DNA of 63,199 nt from an uncultured Acetatifactor sp. (GCA_934402375.1 CAKRUB010000014.1:1-63199), one strand, 5' to 3'; positions 1 through 8,110 are shown, numbered from the stretch's first letter. The notes: generated from the sequence alone by a model not told the origin. Program-made: numbers and translations.

Positions 1-36
1 AAGTATCTGAAGCGTCAAGGCACGGATGTGCCGTAG
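1..36 (+). CDS. Possible 3' end of a gene truncated by the window
   Basis: Frame 1 is open from the first base and ends at TAG (34-36), giving eleven residues ending GTDVP. This may be the tail of a gene that starts outside the window, but eleven codons prove nothing and another frame is also open for about fifty bases. From 37 to 112 I see no recognisable gene. Confidence 0.2.
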   Translation, partial: KYLKRQGTDVP

Positions 37-125
37 TCGCGAAAGATGCTTGAGGGCTTGCCCCGGGGTAGTTCATTAACTGTTATATGAGTCAGCGCGA
101 AGGTAGCTATATGGAGGAAGAATGA

Positions 126-629
126 ATGGCAAGATACATTAAGGAAATGCAGTTATATTTAGATGAGCAGGAAGTAAAGCAAAAGATTGATAATTTCCTT
201 GAAAGTATGGATTTTTATCCTACAATATGGAATAATGAAGTGTGTTTTGGCGCAGATCTTAAAATGTTAAACGGGCTGCCTGCACCGAAGAACCTGAAAA
301 ATATATATTTTTTCAAATACTATTACGAACGCGGAATATTGCATTTTGAGGCATGGGTAAGAGAAGGTAATAGAACTGAAATTAATCCTGCGGGTTTTCG
401 CAATATAGATATGTCAACTCCTTTTTTGAAATCCATTACTGATTTAGAGAAGCAATTAATAGACAGTTTACCGGAGGGCAGCGTATTAAAAGATAGTGGC
501 CGAATACCTGAAAGCAAGGCGCAAAAAGCGGCGACACGCAATGATAAAGCATTGATTTTGCTAAGAATTGCAGGAGTTGCGAGCCTGATGTATATTTTAT
601 ATCAAATGATGATACGCGTTGGTAATTAA
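126..629 (+). CDS. Hypothetical protein with C-terminal membrane anchor
   Basis: A 167-residue protein that I do not recognise. The ATG at 126 follows a good ribosome site (GGAGGAAG, 113-120). The body is soluble and mixed in charge, with an aromatic stretch near residues 60-75 (YFFKYYYERG). A single hydrophobic segment at about residues 143-162 lies near the end, so it is probably a tail-anchored or C-terminally anchored membrane protein facing the cytoplasm. The gene is AT-rich compared with the main body of the window and belongs to the same accessory block as the next three genes. No catalytic motif is visible. Confidence 0.7.
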   Translation: MARYIKEMQLYLDEQEVKQKIDNFLESMDFYPTIWNNEVCFGADLKMLNGLPAPKNLKNIYFFKYYYERGILHFEAWVREGNRTEINPAGFRNIDMSTPFLKSITDLEKQLIDSLPEGSVLKDSGRIPESKAQKAATRNDKALILLRIAGVASLMYILYQMMIRVGN

Positions 630-724
630 TATTTTTAGACCAAAGATGCATGAATTAAAATTCTGGGAAATTCATGGAACATGCCCAGGCATAAAGCATT
701 ACTACCAGCAAAAGGGTAATAGTT

Positions 725-1660
725 ATGATATTAAGTGCTTCAAGAAAGACAGACATACCGGCATTTCATTTTGACTGGTTTTTGCAGAGGGTTAAGGAAG
801 GATATGTAATCAACCGCAATCCGATGTATCCTGAACAGGTGTATAAGACACCAATCAATCCTGCCACCTGTGACTGCATTGTATTCTGGACAAAGAATGC
901 AATTCCGGCTATAGAGAAGCTGGATGCCTTAGCAGAGTACCGGTACTATTTTCAATACACTGTTACAGGCTATGGTAGGGATATTGAAAAAAATCTTCCG
1001 GATAAGCGACTGCTAATGGAAAACTTTATCAGGCTATCCGATAAATTGGGCCCCATGAGAGTGGTCTGGAGATATGACCCGATTTTATTCACAGCCCAAT
1101 ACACGCCGGAGTGGCATTTGCGGAAATTCAGGGAAATGGCTTCTGCATTCAGAGGAAAGACAGAAAAGAGTGTAATCAGTTTTTTGGACACTTATTATAA
1201 TTGTGCAGCAGTGAATAAGGAACTTGGCATTTATTTTCTGGAGCGGGAGAAATTAACGGAATTTGCAAGGCAGTTAGCGGAAATTGCGAGAGAAAATGGA
1301 ATTACCGTTGCGACTTGTGCAGAGAAGCTTGATCTGGAGGAATGTGGTATTGAACATAATTCGTGTATCGATAAGTCTTTGATTGAAAGAATTGCTGGCA
1401 AATCGTTTGCACTTTCTTCTGACAAAGGACAAAGAGAAGCGTGCGGCTGTGTGCAGAGTCTGGATATAGGGACTTATAATACTTGTAGGAACGGGTGTGT
1501 TTATTGCTATGCAACAAAGGGAGCCGGAAAGCTTGAGGAGGTTCTTCGGAGGAAGGATGATGCATCACCGATTCTTTGCGATACGATTTCAGAGGGGGAT
1601 TGTGTCAAAGAAAGGAAAGCAGAGTCATCCGTTAGCAAGCGGCAGAAAGTACACATATAG
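725..1660 (+). CDS. DUF1848 family protein with radical-SAM-like cysteine motif
   Basis: This 311-residue protein matches the DUF1848 family. It opens with ILSASRKTDIPAF, contains FWTKN and WRYDP blocks, and ends with a cysteine cluster. Near the C-terminus, Cys254, Cys258 and Cys261 form CX3CX2C inside CRNGCVYCYA, the spacing used to bind a radical-SAM [4Fe-4S] cluster, although here it sits at the C-terminal rather than the N-terminal end. Two further cysteines (CGC, about 240-242) precede it. The reaction and substrate of DUF1848 are unknown. The ribosome site is AAAGGG (711-716). It lies in the AT-rich accessory block, upstream of a P-loop protein and a GNAT fusion. Confidence 0.85.
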   Translation: MILSASRKTDIPAFHFDWFLQRVKEGYVINRNPMYPEQVYKTPINPATCDCIVFWTKNAIPAIEKLDALAEYRYYFQYTVTGYGRDIEKNLPDKRLLMENFIRLSDKLGPMRVVWRYDPILFTAQYTPEWHLRKFREMASAFRGKTEKSVISFLDTYYNCAAVNKELGIYFLEREKLTEFARQLAEIARENGITVATCAEKLDLEECGIEHNSCIDKSLIERIAGKSFALSSDKGQREACGCVQSLDIGTYNTCRNGCVYCYATKGAGKLEEVLRRKDDASPILCDTISEGDCVKERKAESSVSKRQKVHI

Positions 1661-1702
1661 CAATAGTGTCAGGAAACAGGGCACAGCATACAGGAGGAAG
1701 CT

Positions 1703-2344
1703 ATGAAATTTAATAATGTATATTTTTTTAATGGAACTGCTTATGCGGGAAAGTCTACCATGGTAAAACGCCTTGCGGAAAAATATAATGGTATTGCCTG
1801 TGAAGAAAATTATCACGAGGCAATGATGGGGCAGTTGGATTACGAAAAGTTTCCGAATCTGGCATATACGGAGAGGCTTACGGATTGGACTGAGTTTATA
1901 CGCCGGACACCGGATGAATATGAGCAGTGGATAGACGGAGTTTCAAGGGAATGTGAAATTTTGGAATTACAGATATTGGAGGAGCTTGCAGGAAAGACGG
2001 AACAGAGAATATTTGTCGATACCAATATTTCGATTGAAACCTTGAAAGAGATTTCAGATGAAAATCATGTGATGATTATGTTGGCAGATCCGGCGATTTC
2101 CGTTGCACAATTCTTTGACAGACCTGACAGCGAAAAACAGTTTTTGTATCAGTTGTTATTGAAGGAAGAGGATTCGGATGCAGCAATTGCAAACTTCCGT
2201 GAATGTTTATCCCGGATCAATTCGCAGGAAAGGTATGATAAATTTTTACACTCAGGATTTTCTGTCGTTGTCAGAGACGAAGGCAGAAGTATCGAGGATA
2301 CGATGCGGATAGTAGAGAAATATCTGAAATTAGAGAATGGGTAA
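1703..2344 (+). CDS. P-loop NTPase, kinase-like
   Basis: A 213-residue protein with a Walker A motif, GTAYAGKST (residues 11-19), after a first beta strand (VYFFNG). This is the arrangement of small-molecule kinases and other short P-loop NTPases. A likely second nucleotide-site strand is IFVDTN (about 103-108). The rest is helical and acidic, with no ABC signature or AAA features. The ribosome site AGGAGGAAG (1691-1699) supports the ATG at 1703. It follows the DUF1848 gene by about 40 bp and is probably co-transcribed with it. The substrate cannot be told from the sequence. Confidence 0.75.
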   Translation: MKFNNVYFFNGTAYAGKSTMVKRLAEKYNGIACEENYHEAMMGQLDYEKFPNLAYTERLTDWTEFIRRTPDEYEQWIDGVSRECEILELQILEELAGKTEQRIFVDTNISIETLKEISDENHVMIMLADPAISVAQFFDRPDSEKQFLYQLLLKEEDSDAAIANFRECLSRINSQERYDKFLHSGFSVVVRDEGRSIEDTMRIVEKYLKLENG

Positions 2345-2384
2345 TTGCTTTGTGGGGGATACATGAAAGGTAGGAAAGTTTAAT

Positions 2385-3503
2385 TTGCCAAATTATTATC
2401 ATGCATCAAATGTAAAAGGCATACGGGTTTTGGAGCCGAGAATTTCAAATCATAATGTGCCACTTATCTATTTTTCGGATAAAAGAGAAAATGTACTGGT
2501 ATATTTGAGCAATGCAGTTGAAAAAGTTTGTAGGGAAGCTCAGTTTGAATATCATGGGATATGGCACAAATGGGGATCTTATGGATTTGAAAAGGATGGA
2601 AGATTACGATTTGAAGAATACTATCCGAATGCACTGGAAGATACCTATCGGGGAGTGCAGGGATATATCTACTCGTGCAGTCAGATTACGCCCTATCAAG
2701 GGGTGGATATAAAGATACCTAATGTACATATTTCAGAGCAAAGGACAGAGGTTCACTCCTGCGAGTTTGTGCCTGATGCCTATCATGAATTGCTAAAAGC
2801 CGAGCGCGAGGGAAAGATTACAATCCTTAGATATAAGGAGTTTATTGCAAATAGGAAAAGACAGGAATGGCTCGGGAAGGTTATGGCGCAAGAATATCAG
2901 AACAATGAGTCACATCCGGAATATAGGTTTTTTCTCAAGGCAAAGTTTGGCGAGCTGTTAGAGGCATTCGCTTGTGATTACTCCGGTGTAAAGCTTGAGA
3001 CCGAGGATTTAATTCTTAAGAAGGCGGAGCCGGAGGATTGGAGAGCCTTGTACTATAATCTCTGGAAGCACGAGGAAAGCGCAAAATATATGCTATGGAG
3101 GCCGAAGAAAAGCGAGGAGGAAGCCAGAGAGTGCATGAGTAGAACGCTGGCGCTTCAGAAGACGGAGAAATATGCATTTCTGGTATATCTTCGCAGGACG
3201 GGCGAACCTATCGGCTTTGCCGGAATGAAGGATGCGGGCGACGGAGTCTATGGGGAAACCGGAATCGCACTGGGACCGGACTTTGTGGGAAAGGGCTATG
3301 GCAGGCAGATTTTTGATGCCCTGACGGAGGAAGCGAAGAGAATGGGGGCGACGAAATTTGTGGCTGGCAACAGAACGGAAAACGAAGCCTCCCGCAGATG
3401 CCAGCGGGCATGTGGATTTTCCTTTGACCATCTGTCCGAGGAAAAGACAGACCCCCGAACCGGCGAGAAATATTTTCTGGAGTATAACGTGAAAACACTG
3501 TAA
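2385..3503 (+). CDS. Two-domain protein: conserved N-terminal domain fused to GNAT acetyltransferase
   Basis: This 372-residue protein starts at TTG (2385) behind AGGAAAG (2372-2378). The N-terminal ~195 residues form a separate domain opening YYHASNVKGI and containing LIYFSDKRENVLVYLSNA. The pattern recalls ADP-ribosyltransferase-like folds (an early His, then a Tyr-Ser strand), but that is an inference. Residues ~200-372 are a GNAT N-acetyltransferase of the RimJ/RimL type, with the acetyl-CoA-binding loop VGKGYGRQ near residues 301-308. The DNA of the first domain is AT-rich like the upstream genes, and the second domain is GC-rich like the rest of the window, with the change near 2990. 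This suggests that the fusion joint coincides with an island boundary. Confidence 0.8.
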   Translation: MPNYYHASNVKGIRVLEPRISNHNVPLIYFSDKRENVLVYLSNAVEKVCREAQFEYHGIWHKWGSYGFEKDGRLRFEEYYPNALEDTYRGVQGYIYSCSQITPYQGVDIKIPNVHISEQRTEVHSCEFVPDAYHELLKAEREGKITILRYKEFIANRKRQEWLGKVMAQEYQNNESHPEYRFFLKAKFGELLEAFACDYSGVKLETEDLILKKAEPEDWRALYYNLWKHEESAKYMLWRPKKSEEEARECMSRTLALQKTEKYAFLVYLRRTGEPIGFAGMKDAGDGVYGETGIALGPDFVGKGYGRQIFDALTEEAKRMGATKFVAGNRTENEASRRCQRACGFSFDHLSEEKTDPRTGEKYFLEYNVKTL

Positions 3504-3505
3504 GT

Positions 3506-3620
3506 AACAGTTCAGCTCCGAAATATTCATAAAAGCGTCTGCTGCGCAGCCGTCGCCGCTTTGCGGCTCACCTTTTATTTCATATTCCGGGCGCTCCGCT
3601 CGTATAACGGCAGAACTGTT
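3506..3620. repeat. Imperfect 115-bp palindromic element
   Basis: The outer arms are AACAGTTCAGC (3506-3516) and GCAGAACTGTT (3610-3620). Inside them, CCGAAATATTCATAAAAG pairs imperfectly with CTTTTATTTCATATTCCGG. The centre holds GC-rich hairpins (around CTGCGCAG and CCGCTTTGCGG). The element fills the gap between the GNAT fusion and ridA. No poly-T tail is present, so it is not a plain terminator. Confidence 0.6.
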
Positions 3621-3698
3621 ATCATAAATCCCTTGCACTTATCGGACAATGCGTCTAAAATAGGAGATGCAAAAGTAATTTATCAGGAGGATGGCGTT

Positions 3699-4094
3699 AT
3701 GATCGAGAGAATTTCAACAGACAAGGCACCGGCGGCGATCGGACCGTATTCACAGGGAATTATTACAGGAAATCTTTTCTTTGCATCCGGGCAGATACCT
3801 ATTAATCCGGCAACGGGAAATGTGGAGGGAGCCGATATTGCACAGCAGGCAGAGCTGGTGATGAAGAATATCGGCGCACTGTTAAAGGCAGCGGGCGCTA
3901 GCTATGATCATGTTGTCAAGACGACCTGTTTTCTGGCTGACATGAATGACTTTGCAGCCTTTAATGAAGTGTATGCGAAGTATTTTACCCAGAAACCGGC
4001 GAGAAGCTGTGTGGCGGTGAAGACGCTTCCGAAGAATGTGCTCTGTGAGGTGGAGGTTATTGCCGATCTTGCACATGCAGCCTTTGATCTGTAA
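3699..4094 (+). CDS. ridA: RidA family enamine/imine deaminase
   Basis: This is a 131-residue RidA (YjgF/YER057c/UK114) protein. Members hydrolyse reactive 2-aminoacrylate-type enamines released by PLP enzymes and so protect those enzymes from damage. Family features visible are the GPYSQG motif near the start, FASGQIP, the active-site Arg102 in KPARSCVAV, and the terminal block LCEVEVIA. The open frame runs further upstream, but ATG 3699 has AGGAGG (3685-3690) eight bases before it and gives the normal family length. It acts as a cytosolic trimer. The following GNAT gene is about 30 bp downstream and is probably in the same transcript. Confidence 0.95.
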   Translation: MIERISTDKAPAAIGPYSQGIITGNLFFASGQIPINPATGNVEGADIAQQAELVMKNIGALLKAAGASYDHVVKTTCFLADMNDFAAFNEVYAKYFTQKPARSCVAVKTLPKNVLCEVEVIADLAHAAFDL

Positions 4095-4127
4095 AAAGCT
4101 GTGGGAAGGGCTTGCGTGGAGGATGAG

Positions 4128-4586
4128 ATGGAAATCAGGCAAGTGACAGACGATGGTGAGCGGCAGCGTGCGGCGAGGTGTATTCTGGAGGCGCTTCCGG
4201 ATTGGTTCGGAATACCGGAGGCAAGAGAGGAGTACATCGGCGAGAGCAGGGGCAAGATTTTCTTCTGCGCTTACCGGCAGGAGCAGCCGATCGGCTTTCT
4301 GTACCTGAAGGAGACCGGAAAAGCGACGGTGGAGCTGGCAGTCATGGGTGTCCTGAAGGAATATCACAGGCAGGGCATCGGGAAGGAATTGTTCAGACAG
4401 GCAAAGGCGGCAGCGCTTGCGCTGGGCTATTCCTTTATACAGGTGAAGACCGTGCAGATGGGAAGATATGAAGATTATGACAGAACAAATCTCTTTTATC
4501 TCTCGCTTGGATTTCAAGAGTTTGAGGTTTTTTCGACGCTCTGGGACGAATGGAATCCCTGTCAGGTGTATGTAATGGCGCTGTGA
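4128..4586 (+). CDS. GNAT family N-acetyltransferase
   Basis: A 152-residue GNAT protein. The acetyl-CoA pyrophosphate-binding loop is RQGIGK at residues 81-86, preceded by the beta-4 strand ATVELAVM. The C-terminal half (NLFYLSLGF, then FEVFSTLWDEWNPC) matches the branch of GNATs annotated as acetyltransferases of unknown substrate in Clostridia. I chose ATG 4128 with GGAGG (4118-4122) over the upstream in-frame GTG at 4101. It follows ridA closely on the same strand. The acceptor cannot be predicted. Confidence 0.88.
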   Translation: MEIRQVTDDGERQRAARCILEALPDWFGIPEAREEYIGESRGKIFFCAYRQEQPIGFLYLKETGKATVELAVMGVLKEYHRQGIGKELFRQAKAAALALGYSFIQVKTVQMGRYEDYDRTNLFYLSLGFQEFEVFSTLWDEWNPCQVYVMAL

Positions 4587-4646
4587 CATATCATGCACTG
4601 TGTGATAAAGAATTAAAATAAAATGAAAATAAATTGAAAAAAGTGG

Positions 4647-4675
4647 TTGACAGAAACCGCTAAACCGCGTATAGT
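4647..4675 (+). promoter_or_regulatory. Strong sigma-A promoter of the ABC/DUF1854 locus
   Basis: A consensus -35 TTGACA (4647-4652), a 17-base spacer and -10 TATAGT (4670-4675). It lies about 45 bp before a 25-codon ORF. Confidence 0.85.
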
Positions 4676-4719
4676 CATTTTTGTAACCGTCAAATTTTCA
4701 GAGAAAGGAGGCAAATGCA

Positions 4720-4797
4720 ATGATGAAGTTAAGAAACAACAAGAAATTAAACAAACAAATCAGCAAATGTATTGTCTCCCGGAGTATGGATGCGTAG
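4720..4797 (+). CDS. 25-residue basic leader or small peptide upstream of ABC exporter
   Basis: A short ORF begins with tandem ATG codons (4720 and 4723), just after AAAGGAGG (4705-4712), and ends at TAG 4795-4797. The product is rich in Lys and Asn, with one Cys and Arg-Ser residues near the end; it starts MMKLRNNKKLNK and ends SRSMDA. It has its own consensus promoter and is separated from the ABC transporter gene by a strong intrinsic terminator, the layout of a transcription-attenuation leader. It could equally be a peptide handled by the two adjacent ABC exporters. It has no signal sequence and no double-glycine cleavage site. Confidence 0.6.
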   Translation: MMKLRNNKKLNKQISKCIVSRSMDA

Positions 4798-4847
4798 AGC
4801 CTAAGCCAGAAGTGGTGTTATGAGCTGCGCAAAGATAATCAGATAGT

Positions 4848-4888
4848 AAACGGCATGACATACAATTTGTGTGTTATGCCGTTTTTTT
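4848..4888 (+). terminator. Intrinsic terminator (probable attenuator) between leader ORF and ABC gene
   Basis: Arms 4848-4864 and 4868-4884 form a 17-pair stem (AAACGGCATGACATACA on the left, two G-U pairs) with a 3-base loop, and the right arm runs into seven T's (4882-4888). It sits 51 bp after the leader stop and 79 bp before the ABC start, so expression of the transporter needs readthrough or antitermination. GCGCAAA (4827-4833) could pair with TTTGCGC just after the stem. Confidence 0.8.
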
Positions 4889-4966
4889 GCGCGCATAGCG
4901 AGCTGCGTACATACAAACGGGAGTGAAGTTTTAAACATGCGACAGGCATGTGGATTAGGGGAAGAG

Positions 4967-7279
4967 ATGAATTTACCGAACAGTTTTACAAAAGTATTGG
5001 AAAAGCATGGGATTGACAGGAAGGCTGTCGTATATGCGGCAGTGGCGGATCTGGACGAAGAGTTTCGCTTTGCGGATTCGATTATCGCCATTACGGACAG
5101 CAGACTTGTCATCGCAAAATATCCCTACAAGGAGAAAAGGGAGTTCCGGCTCGGCGGCTATGACAGCTGGGCGATGCAGGAGGAACGGCAGGAGGAGCCT
5201 GCGGTGATCTTCTATGAGCTGGCGGATGTCGAGAAGCTGGAGGTTATCCGGCAGGTGAGCACAGGCGTCCTCATGGGGAAGATCAAGGGTACGGAACAGT
5301 ATCTGTGCCAGTTCTCGAACACTAAGATGGAAGCGTTTATGCATATGAGCCGCATTCTGGAGAAGAAGCAGAAGGGCGAGGAGATCACAGCCGAGGATCT
5401 TGATGTCAAACGGGGGAAGGAGTGCTGCCCGAAGTGCGGTATGCTGTATCCCGATCAGGAGAGAAAGGTCTGTCCGAAGTGTATGGACAAGAAATCTATT
5501 CTCTGGAGGGTTGTGGGCTATTTTAAACCGTATAAGGGGAGCCTTGCGGTCATGTCGCTCTGTTATCTGACGACGGCGGGATTAAACCTTGTCTGGCCGT
5601 ATCTCAGCGGTACGATTCTGTATGATAAGGTGCTTGCAAAGGATGAGGCGTTTCTGGCAAAGCTGAATTTCCCGGCGGGGAGATTTCTGCTGGCTCTCGG
5701 CGTGCTTGTCGTTGTGATGATACTGACAAAGGTATTGATTCAGGGAGTAGGAATCCTGCAGGGAGCGCTGACGGCAAGGATTGCGCCGGAGGTGGTAGGT
5801 AAGATGAAGAGTCAGGTCTTCGATTCCATGGGAAAGCTCTCGATCAGCTTTTTCACGAAGAGGCAGACCGGCGGACTGATGACGCGCGTATCGGATGATG
5901 CGGATGAAGTGTCCAGCTTCTTTATTGACGGCATACCTTATTTCTTTATCAATGTCGGCACGATCATTGCGACCTGCGTGATCATGTTTATTTTGAACCC
6001 GGTGCTTGCGCTTGCGTCGATCGTGCTGATGCCGGTGCTGTTTACGATCAGTTACCGGATGATGCCGCGGCTCTGGCATTATTACGGAAAGAGACACCGC
6101 GCGAACAGGAGACTGAACAGCCAGATGAATGAAAATCTGACCGGTGCGAGAGTCGTGAAGGCGTTCGGGCAGGAGGAGCAGGAGATGACCCGCTTCTCAA
6201 AGAGCAACACGCGGGTGCGTGACGCGGAGGTCGATGTGGCAAATTACGATTGCAGGTTCAGTGCACTTTACTACCTGATCGAGGATTTCCTTACCTTCCT
6301 TGTCTGGGCGCTTGGCTCGGCAATGATAATCAGCGGTTCCAACATGGAGCTTGGCTTGCTGATTACCTTTTCGGGCTATGTCGGACAGCTGAAGTGGCCG
6401 TTAGAGTTTATGTCGAGAATTTTCCGCTGGTATACCAGCGCAATGAACTCTGCACAGCGTATGTTTGAGATCATGGACGCTGTGCCGGAGGTAAAGGAAT
6501 CTCCCGATCCTGTCAGACCGGATAGTCTTCGCGGAGAGATTGAACTGAAAAATGTAACCTTTGGCTATGAGCCGAACAAGCCGGTGCTCAAGGATGTGAG
6601 CTTCAAGGTGGGAGCGGGCGAGGTGCTTGGCATTGTCGGGCGTTCTGGCGCCGGAAAATCAACGCTGGTTAATCTGATTTCAAGACTGTATGACGCTGGT
6701 GAAGGGGAAGTGCTTGTCGATGGAATCAATGTGAAGAGATACGGCTTCAAGGAGCTTCGGAAGAACGTGGCAATGGTGTCGCAGGAGACTTATATCTTTG
6801 CGGGAACCGTGGCGGAGAATATCGCTTACGCAAGACCGGATGCCACGAGGGAGGAAATCATCAATGCGGCTGTCAGGGCGAGTGCCCATGACTTTATCTG
6901 CAAGATGCCGCAAGGCTATGACACGCTGATCGGCGCGTCCAGACGTTCCCTTTCAGGCGGTGAGAAGCAGAGGATTTCCATTGCGAGGGCCATTCTCGCT
7001 GACCCGAAGATTCTGATACTGGACGAGGCGACCTCCGCAGTCGATACGGAGACGGAGCTTGCAATCCAGCAGTCGCTGGAGCAGCTTGAGAAGGGAAGGA
7101 CAGTGCTGTCGATTGCACACCGGCTTTCGACGCTGCGCAACGCAACGCACCTGATCGTGATCGACGATGGGCGCGTGACGGAGTCCGGTACCCATGCTGA
7201 GCTGATGGCGAAAAAGGGAACCTATTATAAATTGAGTGAATTGCAGACGAAAGCACTTGCGATGCGCGGTGTGGAGTAA
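4967..7279 (+). CDS. ABC transporter (TMD-NBD half-exporter) with N-terminal PH-like domain and zinc ribbon
   Basis: A 770-residue half-transporter. Residues ~1-150 form a PH-like soluble domain. A zinc ribbon follows (C154-x2-C157 ... C169-x2-C172), then six membrane helices (~190-490), then the ATPase domain with Walker A GRSGAGKST (558-566), signature LSGGEKQ (~662) and Walker B ILILDEA (~681-687), all intact. ATG 4967 follows AGGGGAAG; ATG 4937 is an alternative start, and the open frame further upstream runs into the terminator. The DUF1854 gene is 42 bp downstream, followed by a second ABC gene of the same design, so the two probably form a heterodimer. The family resembles transporters labelled cyanophycin-associated in other phyla, but no cyanophycin gene is present here. 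The substrate is unknown. Confidence 0.9.
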   Translation: MNLPNSFTKVLEKHGIDRKAVVYAAVADLDEEFRFADSIIAITDSRLVIAKYPYKEKREFRLGGYDSWAMQEERQEEPAVIFYELADVEKLEVIRQVSTGVLMGKIKGTEQYLCQFSNTKMEAFMHMSRILEKKQKGEEITAEDLDVKRGKECCPKCGMLYPDQERKVCPKCMDKKSILWRVVGYFKPYKGSLAVMSLCYLTTAGLNLVWPYLSGTILYDKVLAKDEAFLAKLNFPAGRFLLALGVLVVVMILTKVLIQGVGILQGALTARIAPEVVGKMKSQVFDSMGKLSISFFTKRQTGGLMTRVSDDADEVSSFFIDGIPYFFINVGTIIATCVIMFILNPVLALASIVLMPVLFTISYRMMPRLWHYYGKRHRANRRLNSQMNENLTGARVVKAFGQEEQEMTRFSKSNTRVRDAEVDVANYDCRFSALYYLIEDFLTFLVWALGSAMIISGSNMELGLLITFSGYVGQLKWPLEFMSRIFRWYTSAMNSAQRMFEIMDAVPEVKESPDPVRPDSLRGEIELKNVTFGYEPNKPVLKDVSFKVGAGEVLGIVGRSGAGKSTLVNLISRLYDAGEGEVLVDGINVKRYGFKELRKNVAMVSQETYIFAGTVAENIAYARPDATREEIINAAVRASAHDFICKMPQGYDTLIGASRRSLSGGEKQRISIARAILADPKILILDEATSAVDTETELAIQQSLEQLEKGRTVLSIAHRLSTLRNATHLIVIDDGRVTESGTHAELMAKKGTYYKLSELQTKALAMRGVE

Positions 7280-7321
7280 CTTGGTGCCTGCCGGCCAAAG
7301 GGCTGCAGGCTACGGAAAGGC

Positions 7322-7918
7322 ATGGATATTATTATGGAAGAAAACAGAGAAGAAATGGGAACGACGGATCTTCTGGATTTGCAGGAATTTGACGAGGAAG
7401 CGCTGAAAAAGGAGTCGGAAGAGGTTTTACATATGCGGTTTCTTACTTCCGAAAACGCGGTTTTTACACGCACGGAAGGAGGCTTCCTCGCCCTGAAGAC
7501 AGAGGATAAGGAATATGACCGCGTCGGCGTATATCTTACCTTCCCGCTGACGAACCCGGAGGAGTTTATCTCCATCCGGGAGACGGATGAGAAGGCGAAG
7601 GAGATCGGCGTGATCCGGAATTTGAAGGACATGAAAAAAGAGGAGCAGGAGATGATCAGAGAACAGGTGCGTCTGCGCTATTTCATGCCTGTCATCCGCA
7701 AGGTGATGGATGTGAAGGACGAGTACGGCTATGCCTACTGGCATGTACTGACGGATTTCGGGGTCTGCCGCTTTACGACGCACTTGGGCGGAGACGCAGT
7801 CATCAATATCAGCGGTGCAAGATACCAGATTACGGATATTGACGGCAACCGGTATGAGCTTCCCGACCTCTACGCCCTGACGGTCATGGAGAGGAAGAAG
7901 CTGGATCTGTTCATCTAA
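7322..7918 (+). CDS. DUF1854 family protein
   Basis: A 198-residue soluble protein of the DUF1854 family, recognised by LTSENAVFTRTEGGFLAL, YFMPVIRKVMDVKDEYGY and the closing block ITDIDGNRYELPDL. Its function is unproven. In other bacteria it accompanies ABC transporters with this same domain layout, and here it lies between the two ABC genes, which supports a role as an accessory or regulatory subunit. The start is uncertain: the ribosome site GGAAAGG (7314-7320) is too close to ATG 7322 and rather far from the in-frame ATG 7334. There are no membrane segments. Confidence 0.88.
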   Translation: MDIIMEENREEMGTTDLLDLQEFDEEALKKESEEVLHMRFLTSENAVFTRTEGGFLALKTEDKEYDRVGVYLTFPLTNPEEFISIRETDEKAKEIGVIRNLKDMKKEEQEMIREQVRLRYFMPVIRKVMDVKDEYGYAYWHVLTDFGVCRFTTHLGGDAVINISGARYQITDIDGNRYELPDLYALTVMERKKLDLFI

Positions 7919-7962
7919 TTAACGATTGTTAAATGGAGAAATACGAAACTTGTGTTTTGCAA

Positions 7963-8110
7963 AGTGACGTTGCACAAAATGCACAGACCACCGCAGGCAC
8001 GCTCTCGCTACCTTCCGCACGCAACGGCACATAAGATGCTACAGTACAGCATCTAAGTGCCGGCGGCTCCAGAGTGCGCTGCTTGCGGCCATATGCATTC
8101 TGCACAACTG
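7963..8110. repeat. 140-bp palindromic repeat, copy A
   Basis: The ends are inverted repeats: GTTGCACAAAATGCACA (7969-7985) and TATGCATTCTGCACAAC (8092-8108). The centre holds a perfect hairpin, AGATGCT (8034-8040) and AGCATCT (8048-8054), with loop ACAGTAC, inside GGCAC (8026-8030) and GTGCC (8057-8061). A second copy of equal length lies at 45134-45281. The element fills the 251-bp gap between the DUF1854 gene and the second ABC gene. Confidence 0.85.

Noticed and set aside
1..3503. Integrated phage or conjugative element at the left end
   Set aside because: The block is AT-rich and accessory-looking, but no integrase, attachment repeat, transfer or phage gene is visible.
4871..4966. Upstream extension of the first ABC protein
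   Set aside because: It would start inside the terminator hairpin; a ribosome site and the family start are found at 4967.
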